Positions 1 to 8,650 of a stretch of 64,000 nt of DNA are shown here, piece after piece; positions within the stretch are counted from its first letter, which is position 1, and each line of letters opens with the position of its first letter. The stretch is from Campylobacter vicugnae. GTDB lineage: Bacteria > Campylobacterota > Campylobacteria > Campylobacterales > Campylobacteraceae. Below the pieces are notes generated by a model. It made no database searches, had not been told where the DNA came from, and saw only the letters and a list, made by a program, of their open reading frames with translations. Both the position numbers and the translations under genes were made by a program. The DNA lies in contig NZ_CP018793.1 of the NCBI RefSeq assembly GCF_002139875.1, forward strand, positions 682,001 to 746,000. The letters are read 5' to 3'.

Positions 1-192
1 AATATAAAAGATGAAAAAGCTATAATTAAAGAGTTAAAACGCTCTATTAAGGTTGCCAAAACTAATGGTTTAGCAATAGCTATAGGTCATCCATATCAGC
101 AGACATTTAAGGCTTTAGCAGCTATGAAAAATGAGTTAGCAAATGAGACTGAGTTGGTGATTTTAAAGGATATGTATGAACTTTATAACTGA
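1..192 (+). CDS. divergent polysaccharide deacetylase family protein, C-terminal part
   Basis: The reading frame is open from the first base, so the start lies outside the window; the visible part is 63 residues and a TGA stop. Residues AIAIGHPYQQTFKAL resemble the conserved C-terminal segment of the divergent polysaccharide deacetylase family (COG2861), a NodB-like fold usually exported or periplasmic with no firmly known substrate. The stop lies 17 bases inside the following dprA gene, so the two are probably translationally coupled. In C. jejuni a protein of this family also sits directly before dprA, which supports the call. Nothing can be said about the catalytic residues, which would be upstream. 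Confidence 0.75.
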   Translation, partial: NIKDEKAIIKELKRSIKVAKTNGLAIAIGHPYQQTFKALAAMKNELANETELVILKDMYELYN

Positions 193-940
193 GTTTAAGC
201 TAAATTCAAATTTTAAAAATCCTCCACAAAAGCTTTATTATAAGGGTAATTTAGAATTACTAAATTCTCCAAAAGTCGCAATTGTAGGCTCTAGAAAATG
301 CTCAGTATATACTAAAAATATGACCTTAAATTTAGCTTCTACATTAAAAAAATATGGAGTTTGCGTTGTTAGTGGTGCAGCAATTGGTGTAGATATCTAT
401 GCTCATATGGGTGCATATCCAAATACAATCGCAGTTTTTGGCAATGGTTTAGATCAGATTTATCCACTACAAAACTCTAAAATCATAAAAGATATATATC
501 AAAACTCACTAGCACTAAGTGCATATGAGCCAGATACTTTGGCAAAAGGGTGGCAATTTTTAGAGCGAAATTTAATCACAGTAGCCTTAAGTGATGCAGT
601 AGTTGTAGCTCAAGCAGATATAAAAAGTGGTTCTATGAGTAGCGCAAGAGCTGCTATTAAATTTGGTATTCCATTATATGTTTTGCCTCAAAGATTAGGT
701 GAGAGTAGCGGTACAAATGAGCTACTAGCAAGCCAAAAGGCAAAGATTATTACAGATTTTGATAAATTTGCTATGGAATTTGGTGTGAAAAATTATAAAA
801 AAAAGAGTGATGAGATTATAGAATTTATCAAAAAAAACTCAAATTTTGATGAGTGTTATAGTAAATTTGGGGATAAAATTTATGAATATGAACTAGATGG
901 CAAGATTGCTATTGATGGAATTTATGTGAGAATTTTATGA
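176..940 (+). CDS. dprA: DNA processing protein DprA
   Basis: 254 residues. DprA binds incoming single-stranded DNA in the cytoplasm during natural transformation and loads RecA. The Rossmann-like core is visible: VAIVGSR near residue 34, VVSGAAIGVDIYAHMGA near residue 63 and the NGLDQIYP turn near residue 90, matching the family's SGxAxGID and GxGLDxxYP motifs. SGSMSSARAA near residue 150 corresponds to the conserved SGSLxTAR segment. It is a short DprA without a long N-terminal SAM domain, as in other Campylobacter. The chosen ATG has an AAGGA ribosome site at 166-170. The gene overlaps the upstream gene by 17 bases and ruvX by four (ATGA). Together with the pseudopilin genes at 38393-40178 it suggests natural competence. 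Confidence 0.93.
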   Translation: MNFITEFKLNSNFKNPPQKLYYKGNLELLNSPKVAIVGSRKCSVYTKNMTLNLASTLKKYGVCVVSGAAIGVDIYAHMGAYPNTIAVFGNGLDQIYPLQNSKIIKDIYQNSLALSAYEPDTLAKGWQFLERNLITVALSDAVVVAQADIKSGSMSSARAAIKFGIPLYVLPQRLGESSGTNELLASQKAKIITDFDKFAMEFGVKNYKKKSDEIIEFIKKNSNFDECYSKFGDKIYEYELDGKIAIDGIYVRIL

Positions 941-1308
941 TAGTTGCTATTGATATTGGGCTTAAAAGAATAGGTATGGCAGTAAGTCCAGATGGTAAAA
1001 TTGCTCTTCCAATCGCTCCAATTCTTCGTAAGAATCGAAATCAAGCTGCAAAAGATGTGAGTAATGCCTTAAAAGATAGAGAGGCAAAAATATTAGTAGT
1101 TGGTTTGCCAAAAGGTGGAAGCTCTGAGGCTGAGATGGAGCGAAGAATAAAACATTTTATCTCGCTTTTAGATTTTGATGGTCAAATTTGCTATGAGAAT
1201 GAGGCTTATAGTAGTTTAGAAGCTAGTGATTTAATAGATGATAAAAGAGATGGCAAGCTTGATAGCGTGGCTGCAATGATAATTTTGGAGAGATTTTTAA
1301 AAAGATGA
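937..1308 (+). CDS. ruvX: RuvX/YqgF family nuclease (pre-16S rRNA processing / putative Holliday junction resolvase)
   Basis: 123 residues, RNase H-like fold. YqgF family proteins are needed for maturation of the 16S rRNA 5' end in E. coli and were also proposed as Holliday junction resolvases. Candidate metal-binding acids are D6 in MIVAIDIGLKRIGMAVS, E87 or E89 in CYENEAY, and D109 in LDSVAAMIIL. The central motif is a little unusual, because the family normally reads DER(L/F)T(S/T) where this protein has ENEAYSS. It overlaps dprA by ATGA and the next gene by four bases, so all are probably co-translated. Confidence 0.88.
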   Translation: MIVAIDIGLKRIGMAVSPDGKIALPIAPILRKNRNQAAKDVSNALKDREAKILVVGLPKGGSSEAEMERRIKHFISLLDFDGQICYENEAYSSLEASDLIDDKRDGKLDSVAAMIILERFLKR

Positions 1309-2171
1309 GTTTTAAAGATTATTTAGAATCTACTTTAACTAAGTCTGATTTTAATAGAGTTTGGGATAGCTTTTTTAAGCCTAAAAGTGTTGGATTTTAT
1401 CTTAATTTGCTTAAATTTAATAAAGATGAGATTATCCTTGGTTTAAATAATTTAGGCGTTGAGATTACTGAATTTTTACCTAATTTTTATATTTGTGATG
1501 CTAAATTTAAAGATACTCTAACTCACTCTGAGATATTTAATAAAGGGGCAATATATATACAAAATCCAAGTAGCTACCTAGCAGCCCTAGCGCTAAATCC
1601 AAATAGAGATGATATGGTGCTAGATATGTGTGCAAGTCCAGGTGGCAAAAGTATTGCACTAGCTAATATGATGGGGCAGGGTGCTAATTTAGCTGTAATG
1701 GAGAGCGATACAAAACGCTTTTATACTTTAAAATCAAATTTAAATAAATATGGCTGTGAGTGGGTTAGAACCTATAATAAAGATGCAAGAAGCATTTCAA
1801 GAACTTGCCAAAACAAATTTGATAAAATTTTATTAGATGCGCCATGTTCTAGCTATTCTCATTTTGGAGATGGCTTTGTGGAGAAATCAGCTAAAGAGAT
1901 TAAGCTAATAGCAAGATTACAAAAGCAGCTTTTAAATTCAGCTCTAAGTGCTTTAAAGCCCGGTGGAGTAGTAGTTTATAGCACTTGTACATTTTTTGAG
2001 TGTGAGAATGAAGAGGTAGTGCAAAATGCTTTGAATTCTAAATTTGATATTACTATTGATAAAATTAGCTTTGGATTAAAATCAGAGATTATAAGTGAGT
2101 TTGGACTTAAGATTTTGCCTGATTGCAATATGGATGCATTTTTTTTGGCTAAGATTATTAAAAATAGCTAG
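1305..2171 (+). CDS. NOL1/NOP2/Sun (RsmB-like) RNA m5C methyltransferase
   Basis: 288 residues, S-adenosylmethionine-dependent cytosine-5 RNA methyltransferase. The SAM-binding motif LDMCASPGGKS lies near residue 106. The two catalytic cysteines expected for this class are present: C181 in LLDAPCSSYSHFG (motif IV) and C228 in VVYSTCTFFE (motif VI). The protein lacks the N-terminal NusB-like domain of E. coli RsmB, so the exact RNA target (16S rRNA or another RNA) cannot be read from the sequence. The ATG overlaps the ruvX stop by four bases. It is the last gene of the dprA run; a promoter for the next gene follows. Confidence 0.88.
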   Translation: MSFKDYLESTLTKSDFNRVWDSFFKPKSVGFYLNLLKFNKDEIILGLNNLGVEITEFLPNFYICDAKFKDTLTHSEIFNKGAIYIQNPSSYLAALALNPNRDDMVLDMCASPGGKSIALANMMGQGANLAVMESDTKRFYTLKSNLNKYGCEWVRTYNKDARSISRTCQNKFDKILLDAPCSSYSHFGDGFVEKSAKEIKLIARLQKQLLNSALSALKPGGVVVYSTCTFFECENEEVVQNALNSKFDITIDKISFGLKSEIISEFGLKILPDCNMDAFFLAKIIKNS

Positions 2172-2225
2172 ATTTATCATAGATATTATCTAATTCATTT
2201 TGGCTAATTTTTAGCAAAAAAATTG

Positions 2226-2231
2226 TATAAT
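2226..2231 (+). promoter_or_regulatory. sigma-70 -10 box for purU
   Basis: TATAAT in a T-rich intergenic stretch 34 bases before the purU start. Typical Campylobacter vegetative promoters have a good -10 box and only a periodic AT-rich upstream region, as here. A reading frame extends upstream through this box from a TTG at 2223, but that start would be inside the promoter. Confidence 0.6.
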
Positions 2232-2264
2232 CTGCGGAATTTTTCTAAAATTTTTGGAGATGTT

Positions 2265-3095
2265 GTGGATTATATTTTAAAGATTGATTGCAATGATGAA
2301 AAAGGCCTAATTTTACGCGTTAGCGAGATTGTTTTTAAGCACGGATTAAACTATGTAAGCACAAGCGAATTTGTTGATCACGAAAATCGTAGATTTTATA
2401 TGCGTGCTGTTGTAGTAGGCGAAGTTAATACTATTGAGTTTAAAAATACACTTAGTGCGTATTTGCCAAGTGATAGTGTAATATTTTTTGAATCTATCAA
2501 GAAAAAAGATATAGTAATTTTAGCTACTAAAGAGAATCACTGCCTTGGTGATCTATTAATTAAACATAGTAGCGGAGATTTAAATGCAAATATTTTAGCT
2601 ATTATAGCTAATCATGATACTTTACGCCCATTAAGTGATAAATTTGATATTCCATTTACTTGCATTAGTGCTGATGGTATGGATAGGGCTGAGCATGAAA
2701 AATTAGTTCTAGCTGAGCTGGCAAAATATAAATTTGATTATATGGTGCTTGCAAAGTATATGAGGATTTTAAGCCCAGATTTTGTTAAAGCCTATCCTAA
2801 AAAGATTATAAATATTCACCACTCATTTTTACCAGCATTTATCGGTGCTAATCCATATAAGCAAGCTTACGAGCGTGGTGTTAAGATTATTGGAGCTACG
2901 GCGCACTTTGTAACTGATGATTTAGATGAAGGACCGATAATTACTCAAGATGTTATTAGAGTAAATCACGAAATGAGTTGGAAAGATATGCAAAAAGCTG
3001 GTAGAAATGTTGAAAAAGTTGTGCTTAGCAATGCTTTAGATCTTGTTTTTGATGAGAGAGTTTTTGTTTATAATAATAAAACGGTGATATTTTAG
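2265..3095 (+). CDS. purU: formyltetrahydrofolate deformylase PurU
   Basis: 276 residues from the chosen GTG start. It hydrolyses 10-formyl-tetrahydrofolate to formate and tetrahydrofolate, balancing one-carbon pools and feeding formate to PurT-type purine synthesis. An N-terminal ACT-like domain (about residues 1-80) is followed by a formyltransferase-fold domain with NIHHSFLPAFIGANPYKQA and TAHFVTDDLDEGPII, which contain the Asn/His/Asp catalytic set. The GTG at 2265 follows a GGAGA at 2256-2260 and gives MDYILKIDCNDEKG, the usual family N terminus. The longer frame from TTG 2223 would place a TATAAT promoter inside the gene, so I rejected it. The next gene starts on the base after the stop. 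Confidence 0.92.
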   Translation: MDYILKIDCNDEKGLILRVSEIVFKHGLNYVSTSEFVDHENRRFYMRAVVVGEVNTIEFKNTLSAYLPSDSVIFFESIKKKDIVILATKENHCLGDLLIKHSSGDLNANILAIIANHDTLRPLSDKFDIPFTCISADGMDRAEHEKLVLAELAKYKFDYMVLAKYMRILSPDFVKAYPKKIINIHHSFLPAFIGANPYKQAYERGVKIIGATAHFVTDDLDEGPIITQDVIRVNHEMSWKDMQKAGRNVEKVVLSNALDLVFDERVFVYNNKTVIF

Positions 3096-3584
3096 ATGTT
3101 TAATATCGTCCTTGTAAATCCAAAAATTCATACAAATACAGGTAGCATAGGTAGAATGTGTGTAAATTCTGGAGCAAAACTTCATTTAATCAAGCCGCTT
3201 GGATTTGAGATAGATGATAAACATTTAAGGCGAGCTGGACTAGATTATTGGGCAAGTTTAGAGCCGATAATTTGGGAGAGCTTGGAGGATTTTTTAGAGG
3301 CTAATTTGGAGTTTAAAGATAGATTTTTCTTTGCTACTACTAAGTGTAATAAGTTATATTTTGATGCTAAATTTGCCCCTGGAGATTATCTTATATTTGG
3401 TGCTGAGGATTGTGGATTGCCAATTGAACTTATGAAATTAAATAAAAATAATTGCATCACAATACCAATGACAAAACAAGGAAGAAGTTTAAATTTAGCC
3501 ACTAGCGTAGGAATTATCACATATGAAGCGATTCGTCAAAATGTAGATAAATTTGATTTTAGGGATAGTGTATGCGAGTTTTAG
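3096..3584 (+). CDS. trmL: tRNA (cytidine/uridine-34-2'-O)-methyltransferase, TrmL/YibK family
   Basis: 162 residues, SPOUT-class methyltransferase that 2'-O-methylates the wobble base of certain leucine tRNAs. The N-terminal strand VLVNPKIHTNTGSIGR and the C-terminal trefoil-knot segment IPMTKQGRSLNLATSVGI are characteristic, as is LIFGAEDCGLP, which lines the SAM pocket. The ATG abuts the purU stop and the end overlaps the following gene by 13 bases, so it is part of the same operon. Length is normal for the family (about 155 residues). Confidence 0.9.
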   Translation: MFNIVLVNPKIHTNTGSIGRMCVNSGAKLHLIKPLGFEIDDKHLRRAGLDYWASLEPIIWESLEDFLEANLEFKDRFFFATTKCNKLYFDAKFAPGDYLIFGAEDCGLPIELMKLNKNNCITIPMTKQGRSLNLATSVGIITYEAIRQNVDKFDFRDSVCEF

Positions 3585-4864
3585 TAGCTCTTATTTTCTT
3601 ATTTAGTTTGCTATTTTCATCTGAATTAAAGATTGCTACTTATAATGTTGAAAATCTCTTTGATGATAAAATCAGTGGAAGCGAATATAGCGATTTTAAA
3701 TCAAATAGATGGAATAGTGCTAAATATCAGCAAAAATTACAAAAAATCTCTAGAGTATTGCGGGAATTAAATGCAGATGTAGTAGCACTAAATGAGATCG
3801 AAAATGAAAATGTGATTAAAGAGTTAGCTAATTTAAGTGGATATAAATTTTATAAATTTGCTACATTAAAAGGCTCTCCTGTAGGGCTTGGATTGCTTAG
3901 TAGATATAGGATTAGCGATAGTGAAATTTATGTTGTACCAGATGTAAAAACTAGACCTATTTTGATGAGTAGGGTTGAGTTTGAAGGGCATAATATTGAG
4001 TTTTTTATAGCTCACTTTCCAGCTGCTAAAAACTCTCTTAAACATAGAATCGCTGCGGCAAATACTATGAAAAAAGCAGTAAAAAATAGTAAAAATGGTG
4101 TAATTTTAGGTGATTTAAATAGTAATTATGGGTATAAATTTTTGCTTAATGGGCTTGATGGATGGACAAATTTATGGGAGTTTTTACCATCATATCAAAG
4201 AAGTAGCTATAAAAATGGCAAAAGCGCAATCGATCATATAATGCTAAGTAGTGATTTAATGGGAGAAAAATTGCATTATAAATATGGTAGTTTTGGAGTT
4301 TTTAAGGCTAATTTTATGGATGATAGTTACTCAGATCACTATCCACTTTATGCAACTTTGAGTCTTCAAGAAGATATAAAAGATGTGCCAAGTAAATTAA
4401 TTAGTCAGATAAAATCAGTAAATAACAATAGAACTAAGATTACTGGCGTGGTGATGTATAAAGATAAAAATGGTTATATATTAGCTGATGAGAGTCGCCG
4501 TGGGATATATGTGTATGAGAAAAATCCAACCTTAATACTTGGCACTAAGGTTGAAGCAGTAGTAAATAGAGTTGAAGATTATAAGGGAAATATTGAGATT
4601 ACTAGCCTATCATATATAGCTGTAGATACAGATTTTAAAGGTGATGAAAGCAAATATTTATTAGATAAAAATGATATAAATAGCGCTACAAGTGGTGATG
4701 TTATCGGAGATATTATCTTAGATATTAAGGGCGGATTTGCTACTATATCTAAAAATAAATTTAAAATTTATTCGCCAAATCGCCATATAAATGATGGTAA
4801 AATGAGTGTTAAAAGGGCGGTTGTGTGGAATTATAAAGGACAAAAGGAGTTAATTATTGAGTGA
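3572..4864 (+). CDS. exported endonuclease/exonuclease/phosphatase family protein with C-terminal OB-like domain
   Basis: 430 residues. The N terminus MRVLVALIFLFSLLFSSE is a signal peptide, so the protein should act outside the cytoplasm. The core (about residues 19-265) is an EEP fold: IATYNVENLFD, NEIENE (metal-binding Glu), GDLNSN and SDHYPLYATL (catalytic Asp and His). This fold is used by DNases, RNases, lipid phosphatases and sphingomyelinases, so the substrate is not certain. The bacterial exported nuclease type is the best guess because of the tail. Residues from about 275 (KITGVVMYKDKNGYILADE) look like an OB-fold nucleic-acid-binding module of the YdeI/ExeM sort. It overlaps trmL and the small membrane protein that follows. 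Confidence 0.8.
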   Translation: MRVLVALIFLFSLLFSSELKIATYNVENLFDDKISGSEYSDFKSNRWNSAKYQQKLQKISRVLRELNADVVALNEIENENVIKELANLSGYKFYKFATLKGSPVGLGLLSRYRISDSEIYVVPDVKTRPILMSRVEFEGHNIEFFIAHFPAAKNSLKHRIAAANTMKKAVKNSKNGVILGDLNSNYGYKFLLNGLDGWTNLWEFLPSYQRSSYKNGKSAIDHIMLSSDLMGEKLHYKYGSFGVFKANFMDDSYSDHYPLYATLSLQEDIKDVPSKLISQIKSVNNNRTKITGVVMYKDKNGYILADESRRGIYVYEKNPTLILGTKVEAVVNRVEDYKGNIEITSLSYIAVDTDFKGDESKYLLDKNDINSATSGDVIGDIILDIKGGFATISKNKFKIYSPNRHINDGKMSVKRAVVWNYKGQKELIIE

Positions 4865-5048
4865 TTTTTTAGGTTTTATGGGATGGGTGGTTGTTATATT
4901 TATCGTTTTTGTTCTTGTTGTTGGGTTTAATCGTCAGATGATGGAAAAACATAGAGTTAGAGATGAGCTGATGGCTGCTAGAAAGACAGCTAAAGAGGCA
5001 AAAGATAAAGTAAAAGCAGATGGAGATAAAAATGAAAATGTTGATTGA
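4857..5048 (+). CDS. small single-pass membrane protein of unknown function
   Basis: 63 residues from a TTG start. AAGGAG at 4844-4849 is well placed for TTG 4857, and the start overlaps the stop of the preceding gene by eight bases. Residues 8-24 (MGWVVVIFIVFVLVVGF) form one transmembrane helix, followed by a charged K/A/E-rich tail, so most of the protein probably faces the cytoplasm. The end overlaps glyS by 17 bases, so it is co-transcribed with glyS. A small hydrophobic protein at the head of glyS is plausible as a lineage-specific gene; I do not recognise a function. Confidence 0.7.
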   Translation: MSDFLGFMGWVVVIFIVFVLVVGFNRQMMEKHRVRDELMAARKTAKEAKDKVKADGDKNENVD

Positions 5049-7056
5049 GATTGGGGTAGAGGAGCTTCCTGCTATACCATTTTTAAAAGAGCTTGGCAAT
5101 ATTGAGTCTAAATTTAAAACTGTATTAGATGAGTATAGTATAGAGTGCAATTTCGAGCTAGATTATACGCCTAGAAGGATTGTTCTTCATGGAGATATGG
5201 CTGAATTTGCTGGTGATAAGATAGTAGAAAATATCGGAGCGCCAAAACATGTAGCTTTAAGCGCTGATGGTCAGTGGTCAGCTGCAGCAATGGGCTTTGC
5301 TAAGAAGTGCAATATAAGTGTAGATGAGCTAAAATTTGAAAATATAAATGGCAAAGAGGTTTTATATCATAAAAGTGTAATTAAAGGTGATTCTAGCAAG
5401 AATTTACTTCCTGTGATTGTAGAAAAATTTATTTCATCGCTTAGCTTTGGTAAATCAATGAGATGGGGTGGATTTAGTTACGAGTTTATCCGTCCAATTA
5501 GATCGGTTGTGGCTATTTTAGGTAGTGAGCTAGTAGATATGGAAATTTATGGCGTAAAATCCAAAATGGCGTTTTATCCACATAGAAATTACGGCTATGA
5601 TATGGTTGAATTTGGCTCTATAGATGAGTATTTTACAGCTTTGGAGAATAATGGAATAATCTTGCAAGCTAGTAAAAGACGTCAAAAAATCTTAGATGAA
5701 TTTAAAATAATTGAGCAAAATAGCGGTTTAAAAATTGAACTAGATGAGGATTTACTCGATGAAGTTGTGGCAATTACTGAGATGCCTACAGCTCTAATTG
5801 GTAGTTTTGAGAAGGAATTTTTAGAGGTGCCAAGCGAGGTTATTGTAACATCTATGAAAGAGAATCAACGCTACTTTCCATTATATGACCAAAATGGCAA
5901 ATTAAGTAACCACTTTGTAGTAGTTAGCAATGCAATTAGTAGTGATTCAAATTTGATAATAAAAGGTAATGAAAAGGTATTAAGAGCTAGATTGAGCGAT
6001 GCTAAGTTTTTTTGGGAGAGTGATTTAGCTAGTGAGTTTAGCTCAGCTAAACTTAAAAATATCACATATTTAGCTGGTCTTGGCTCAATGTATGATAAAG
6101 AGATTAGAGAGCGTGATATTGCAAGAGAGTTAGCTAAAATCTATGAAAAAGAGTTAAAATATGAATTTGGCGGTGAATTTATTGATGAGCTTGACCGTGC
6201 AGTGATGCTAAGCAAGGCCGATCTTGCTACTTCTATGGTGTATGAATTTACTGATCTACAAGGTATTATGGGAAGCTATTATGCTCAATATAGAAAAGAA
6301 AATCACTTTGTAGTTGAAGCTATAAAAGAGCAGTATTTACCAAATAAAGAAGGAAGTGAGTGTCCAAAAAGCTACTTTTCTAGCATGGTAGCACTATCTT
6401 CTAAGCTTGATACGCTTATGGGGCTATTTAGTATAAATAAAATTCCAACTGGCAATAAAGACCCATATGCATTGCGTAGAGCAGCAGCCGGTGTGATTCG
6501 TATTGTATTAAATTTAAATATCGAGTTTGATGTTAAAAATATCTTATCTTTAATAGCTGATAAATATGCTAAATTTGATCTTAATATACTTGAGAACTTC
6601 ATCTATGATAGGCTATATACTATGTATAATGCTAATCCATCTGTGATTAAGGCTTGTTTAAATAGCGGTATAAGCGATATTAAAAGATTAAACTCAGCTA
6701 TAATTGCTTTAGATGAGATAACTAAAAATAGTGAATTTAAAGAGAATTTTTCTACATTTAAGCGTCTTGCTAATATCATCAAAGATAATAAGATTGTAAG
6801 CGTAGATGAGAGCTTAATGCAGCACGATAGCGAAAGAGCGCTACATGCGGCATTTAATAGCTTAAATTTAGATATTAATGATACAAAAGGTTATCTATTA
6901 GCACTATTTAATCTAAAACCAGCAATTGATAGTTACTTTGATAATGTAATGATAAATAGCGATGATCCAAAGATTAAAGCAAATCGTATCTCTATCGTTG
7001 GTCAAATTTATCAAGCATTTCTAAAAGTAGCTGATATAAAAGAGATAACTATATAA
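5032..7056 (+). CDS. glyS: glycyl-tRNA synthetase beta subunit
   Basis: 674 residues. This is the beta chain of the bacterial alpha2beta2 glycyl-tRNA synthetase, which charges tRNA-Gly; the alpha chain (glyQ) is not in the window. MLIEIGVEELPA is the signature N terminus, and FIRPIRSVVAILG, SMKENQRYFPLYD and GNKDPYALRRAAAGVIRI are classic family blocks. I chose ATG 5032 because GGAG at 5022-5025 is six bases before it; an in-frame ATG at 5020 would place this ribosome site inside the gene. It overlaps the preceding small gene and is closed by a clear terminator at 7067-7087. Confidence 0.95.
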   Translation: MKMLIEIGVEELPAIPFLKELGNIESKFKTVLDEYSIECNFELDYTPRRIVLHGDMAEFAGDKIVENIGAPKHVALSADGQWSAAAMGFAKKCNISVDELKFENINGKEVLYHKSVIKGDSSKNLLPVIVEKFISSLSFGKSMRWGGFSYEFIRPIRSVVAILGSELVDMEIYGVKSKMAFYPHRNYGYDMVEFGSIDEYFTALENNGIILQASKRRQKILDEFKIIEQNSGLKIELDEDLLDEVVAITEMPTALIGSFEKEFLEVPSEVIVTSMKENQRYFPLYDQNGKLSNHFVVVSNAISSDSNLIIKGNEKVLRARLSDAKFFWESDLASEFSSAKLKNITYLAGLGSMYDKEIRERDIARELAKIYEKELKYEFGGEFIDELDRAVMLSKADLATSMVYEFTDLQGIMGSYYAQYRKENHFVVEAIKEQYLPNKEGSECPKSYFSSMVALSSKLDTLMGLFSINKIPTGNKDPYALRRAAAGVIRIVLNLNIEFDVKNILSLIADKYAKFDLNILENFIYDRLYTMYNANPSVIKACLNSGISDIKRLNSAIIALDEITKNSEFKENFSTFKRLANIIKDNKIVSVDESLMQHDSERALHAAFNSLNLDINDTKGYLLALFNLKPAIDSYFDNVMINSDDPKIKANRISIVGQIYQAFLKVADIKEITI

Positions 7057-7066
7057 TTATATATTC

Positions 7067-7087
7067 TAGAGCGTGCTTGACGCTCTA
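7067..7087 (+). terminator. rho-independent terminator after glyS
   Basis: TAGAGCGT / ACGCTCTA form a perfect 8-base-pair stem with a GCTTG loop, followed by TTTTGTCT. It lies just downstream of the glyS stop and before the convergent lipoprotein gene. Confidence 0.85.
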
Positions 7088-7122
7088 TTTTGTCTATTAA
7101 TAGTAGTTAAAACTATAAGAGG

Positions 7123-7485
7123 TTAAAATGAGCCTTGAAATAGCTTTTTAGAATATAGGTGATACTCGATTGCTATTTTATTTTGACCTCTATGGTTTTT
7201 TAGATAGTTTGCTATCTTGCTTGAAATCTCATCAAATTTAACCTTATTTATAGCTTTTTTACCACTCATTATAAGTTTAAGATTATTGCTATTTGAGTCT
7301 ATTTGAACATCATGTAATAGATCATTATATCCAAGCATTATATCTTTTTGATTATGTTCATCAGCATCCATAAAATCAACTTCAATATTATACGACACTG
7401 AGTCTAAAGTGGTAAATTCTTGATTTTTTTGTGCGCAACCACTAAGACAGATTAAACAAGGTAAAATTAAGTGTAAAATTCTCAT
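7123..7485 (-). CDS. lipoprotein of unknown function
   Basis: 120 residues. MRILHLILPCLICLSGC is a lipoprotein signal with lipobox LSGC, so the mature protein starts at Cys17 and is membrane-anchored. The rest is a small soluble domain with alternating strands and a C-terminal YHLYSKKLFQGSF. I do not recognise the family. ATG 7485 was chosen because GGAG sits five bases upstream; a GTG one codon earlier would be too close. It is transcribed alone, toward glyS, and divergently from the acidic protein at 7604. Confidence 0.75.
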   Translation of the reverse strand: MRILHLILPCLICLSGCAQKNQEFTTLDSVSYNIEVDFMDADEHNQKDIMLGYNDLLHDVQIDSNSNNLKLIMSGKKAINKVKFDEISSKIANYLKNHRGQNKIAIEYHLYSKKLFQGSF

Positions 7486-7603
7486 CACATCTCCAAAAAT
7501 TTACTGATAATTTTAGCATAAATTCAATTATCTAAATATAAATTTCAAAGTTAAATTAAGAAATTTTAGGTATCATTGCGAAAAAATTTTTCAAGGAGAT
7601 ATA

Positions 7604-7813
7604 GTGAGTTTTGATGAATTAGAGTTAGAAGCGATTATTCAAGAGGTTTTAGAGGAGTGTGGAGAATTTGAAAATTTAGATGATGAAGAGCTTTATGAAC
7701 TTATTGAAAAGATTAAAGAGTTAACTGATGGGGATACTGAAGAGGCATATGAACAGCTAAATGGATACTCTCCAATTAGTAGAAAAAGATTTTTATCTCT
7801 ATATTCAGTTTGA
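7604..7813 (+). CDS. small strongly acidic protein of unknown function
   Basis: 69 residues from a GTG start preceded by AAGGAGA at 7592-7598. About a third of the first 50 residues are Asp or Glu; the tail (SPISRKRFLSLYSV) is basic. No signal peptide or membrane segment. It lies three bases before the M23 peptidase gene and is probably co-expressed with it. In C. jejuni an uncharacterised small gene also neighbours the M23 peptidase next to glyS, which suggests a conserved pair, but no function is known to me. Confidence 0.75.
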   Translation: MSFDELELEAIIQEVLEECGEFENLDDEELYELIEKIKELTDGDTEEAYEQLNGYSPISRKRFLSLYSV

Positions 7814-7816
7814 TAG

Positions 7817-8623
7817 ATGAGAGTTTTCTTTTCTCTTTTAATTTTTGCCATATGTAGTTGGGCTGGAACTATATTTAATGGTGGTTTAGAAATTTTAAGT
7901 ATCAAATCATCTGATGCTGGAGATTTAAAAATAGATAATAAATCAGTATCTTGGCTAAATCATCCTAGTAAAGATGGTGTAAAAATAGCCATAATCCCAG
8001 CAAGCTACTATGCTAAAAATGATATAAATATCACAAATAGCCTAAATGGACAAAGTAGTCTAAAAGTTTTAAAAGTAGAGCAAAAAAACTATAAAAAAGA
8101 GAGTATTAAGGTTACTCCAGCAAAGGCTAATCCGCCAAAAAGTGTTATGAAACGCATAGAAAAAGAGAGAAATGAGGCTATAGAGGTTTATAGGAGTATT
8201 ACTTCAAATTTGCTAGTTAATAGCAAGTTTATAGCTCCGATGAGTAGTTTTATTACTAGTCAATATGGAAATGCTAGAGTTTTTAATAATAGCATTAAAA
8301 GCTATCATGGTGGAACAGACTATAGAGCGGCGATTGGTCAAAAGGTAATAGCTGCAAATGATGGTATAGTAAGAATTGCTAAAGATAGATATTACGCTGG
8401 AAAAAGCGTTATAATTGATCATGGTGGCGGTATTTATACTCAATATTATCACTTAGATAGGATTGATGTTAAAGTAGGTCAAAAAGTCTCTAAAGGCGAT
8501 CAAATAGGCCTTAGCGGTGCAACTGGTAGGGTAAGTGGCCCACATCTACACTTTGGCGTAATAATAAGAAATATACAAGTAGATCCATTAGTTTTTATAG
8601 AAAAATTCAACTCTCTTTTTTAA
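7817..8623 (+). CDS. M23 family zinc metallopeptidase, periplasmic peptidoglycan endopeptidase
   Basis: 268 residues with signal peptide MRVFFSLLIFAICSWAG. The C-terminal LytM/M23 domain (about residues 135-255) keeps all zinc ligands and catalytic residues: HGGTDYRA (HxxxD), the YYHLD strand and GPHLHFGV (HxH). It should cleave peptide cross-links of peptidoglycan in the periplasm. In Campylobacter, M23 peptidases tune cell curvature and separation; which role this one has cannot be read from sequence. The N-terminal 130 residues are strand-rich with a short helix (KRIEKERNEAIEVYRSI) before the catalytic domain. It sits directly behind the small acidic gene. Confidence 0.9.
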   Translation: MRVFFSLLIFAICSWAGTIFNGGLEILSIKSSDAGDLKIDNKSVSWLNHPSKDGVKIAIIPASYYAKNDINITNSLNGQSSLKVLKVEQKNYKKESIKVTPAKANPPKSVMKRIEKERNEAIEVYRSITSNLLVNSKFIAPMSSFITSQYGNARVFNNSIKSYHGGTDYRAAIGQKVIAANDGIVRIAKDRYYAGKSVIIDHGGGIYTQYYHLDRIDVKVGQKVSKGDQIGLSGATGRVSGPHLHFGVIIRNIQVDPLVFIEKFNSLF

Positions 8624-8650
8624 ATTCACATTTTTTAAACAATAGCTGTA

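Noticed and set aside
2223-2264. Upstream extension of purU from TTG 2223
   Set aside because: It has no ribosome site and runs through a TATAAT promoter. GTG 2265 has GGAGA upstream and gives the normal PurU N terminus.
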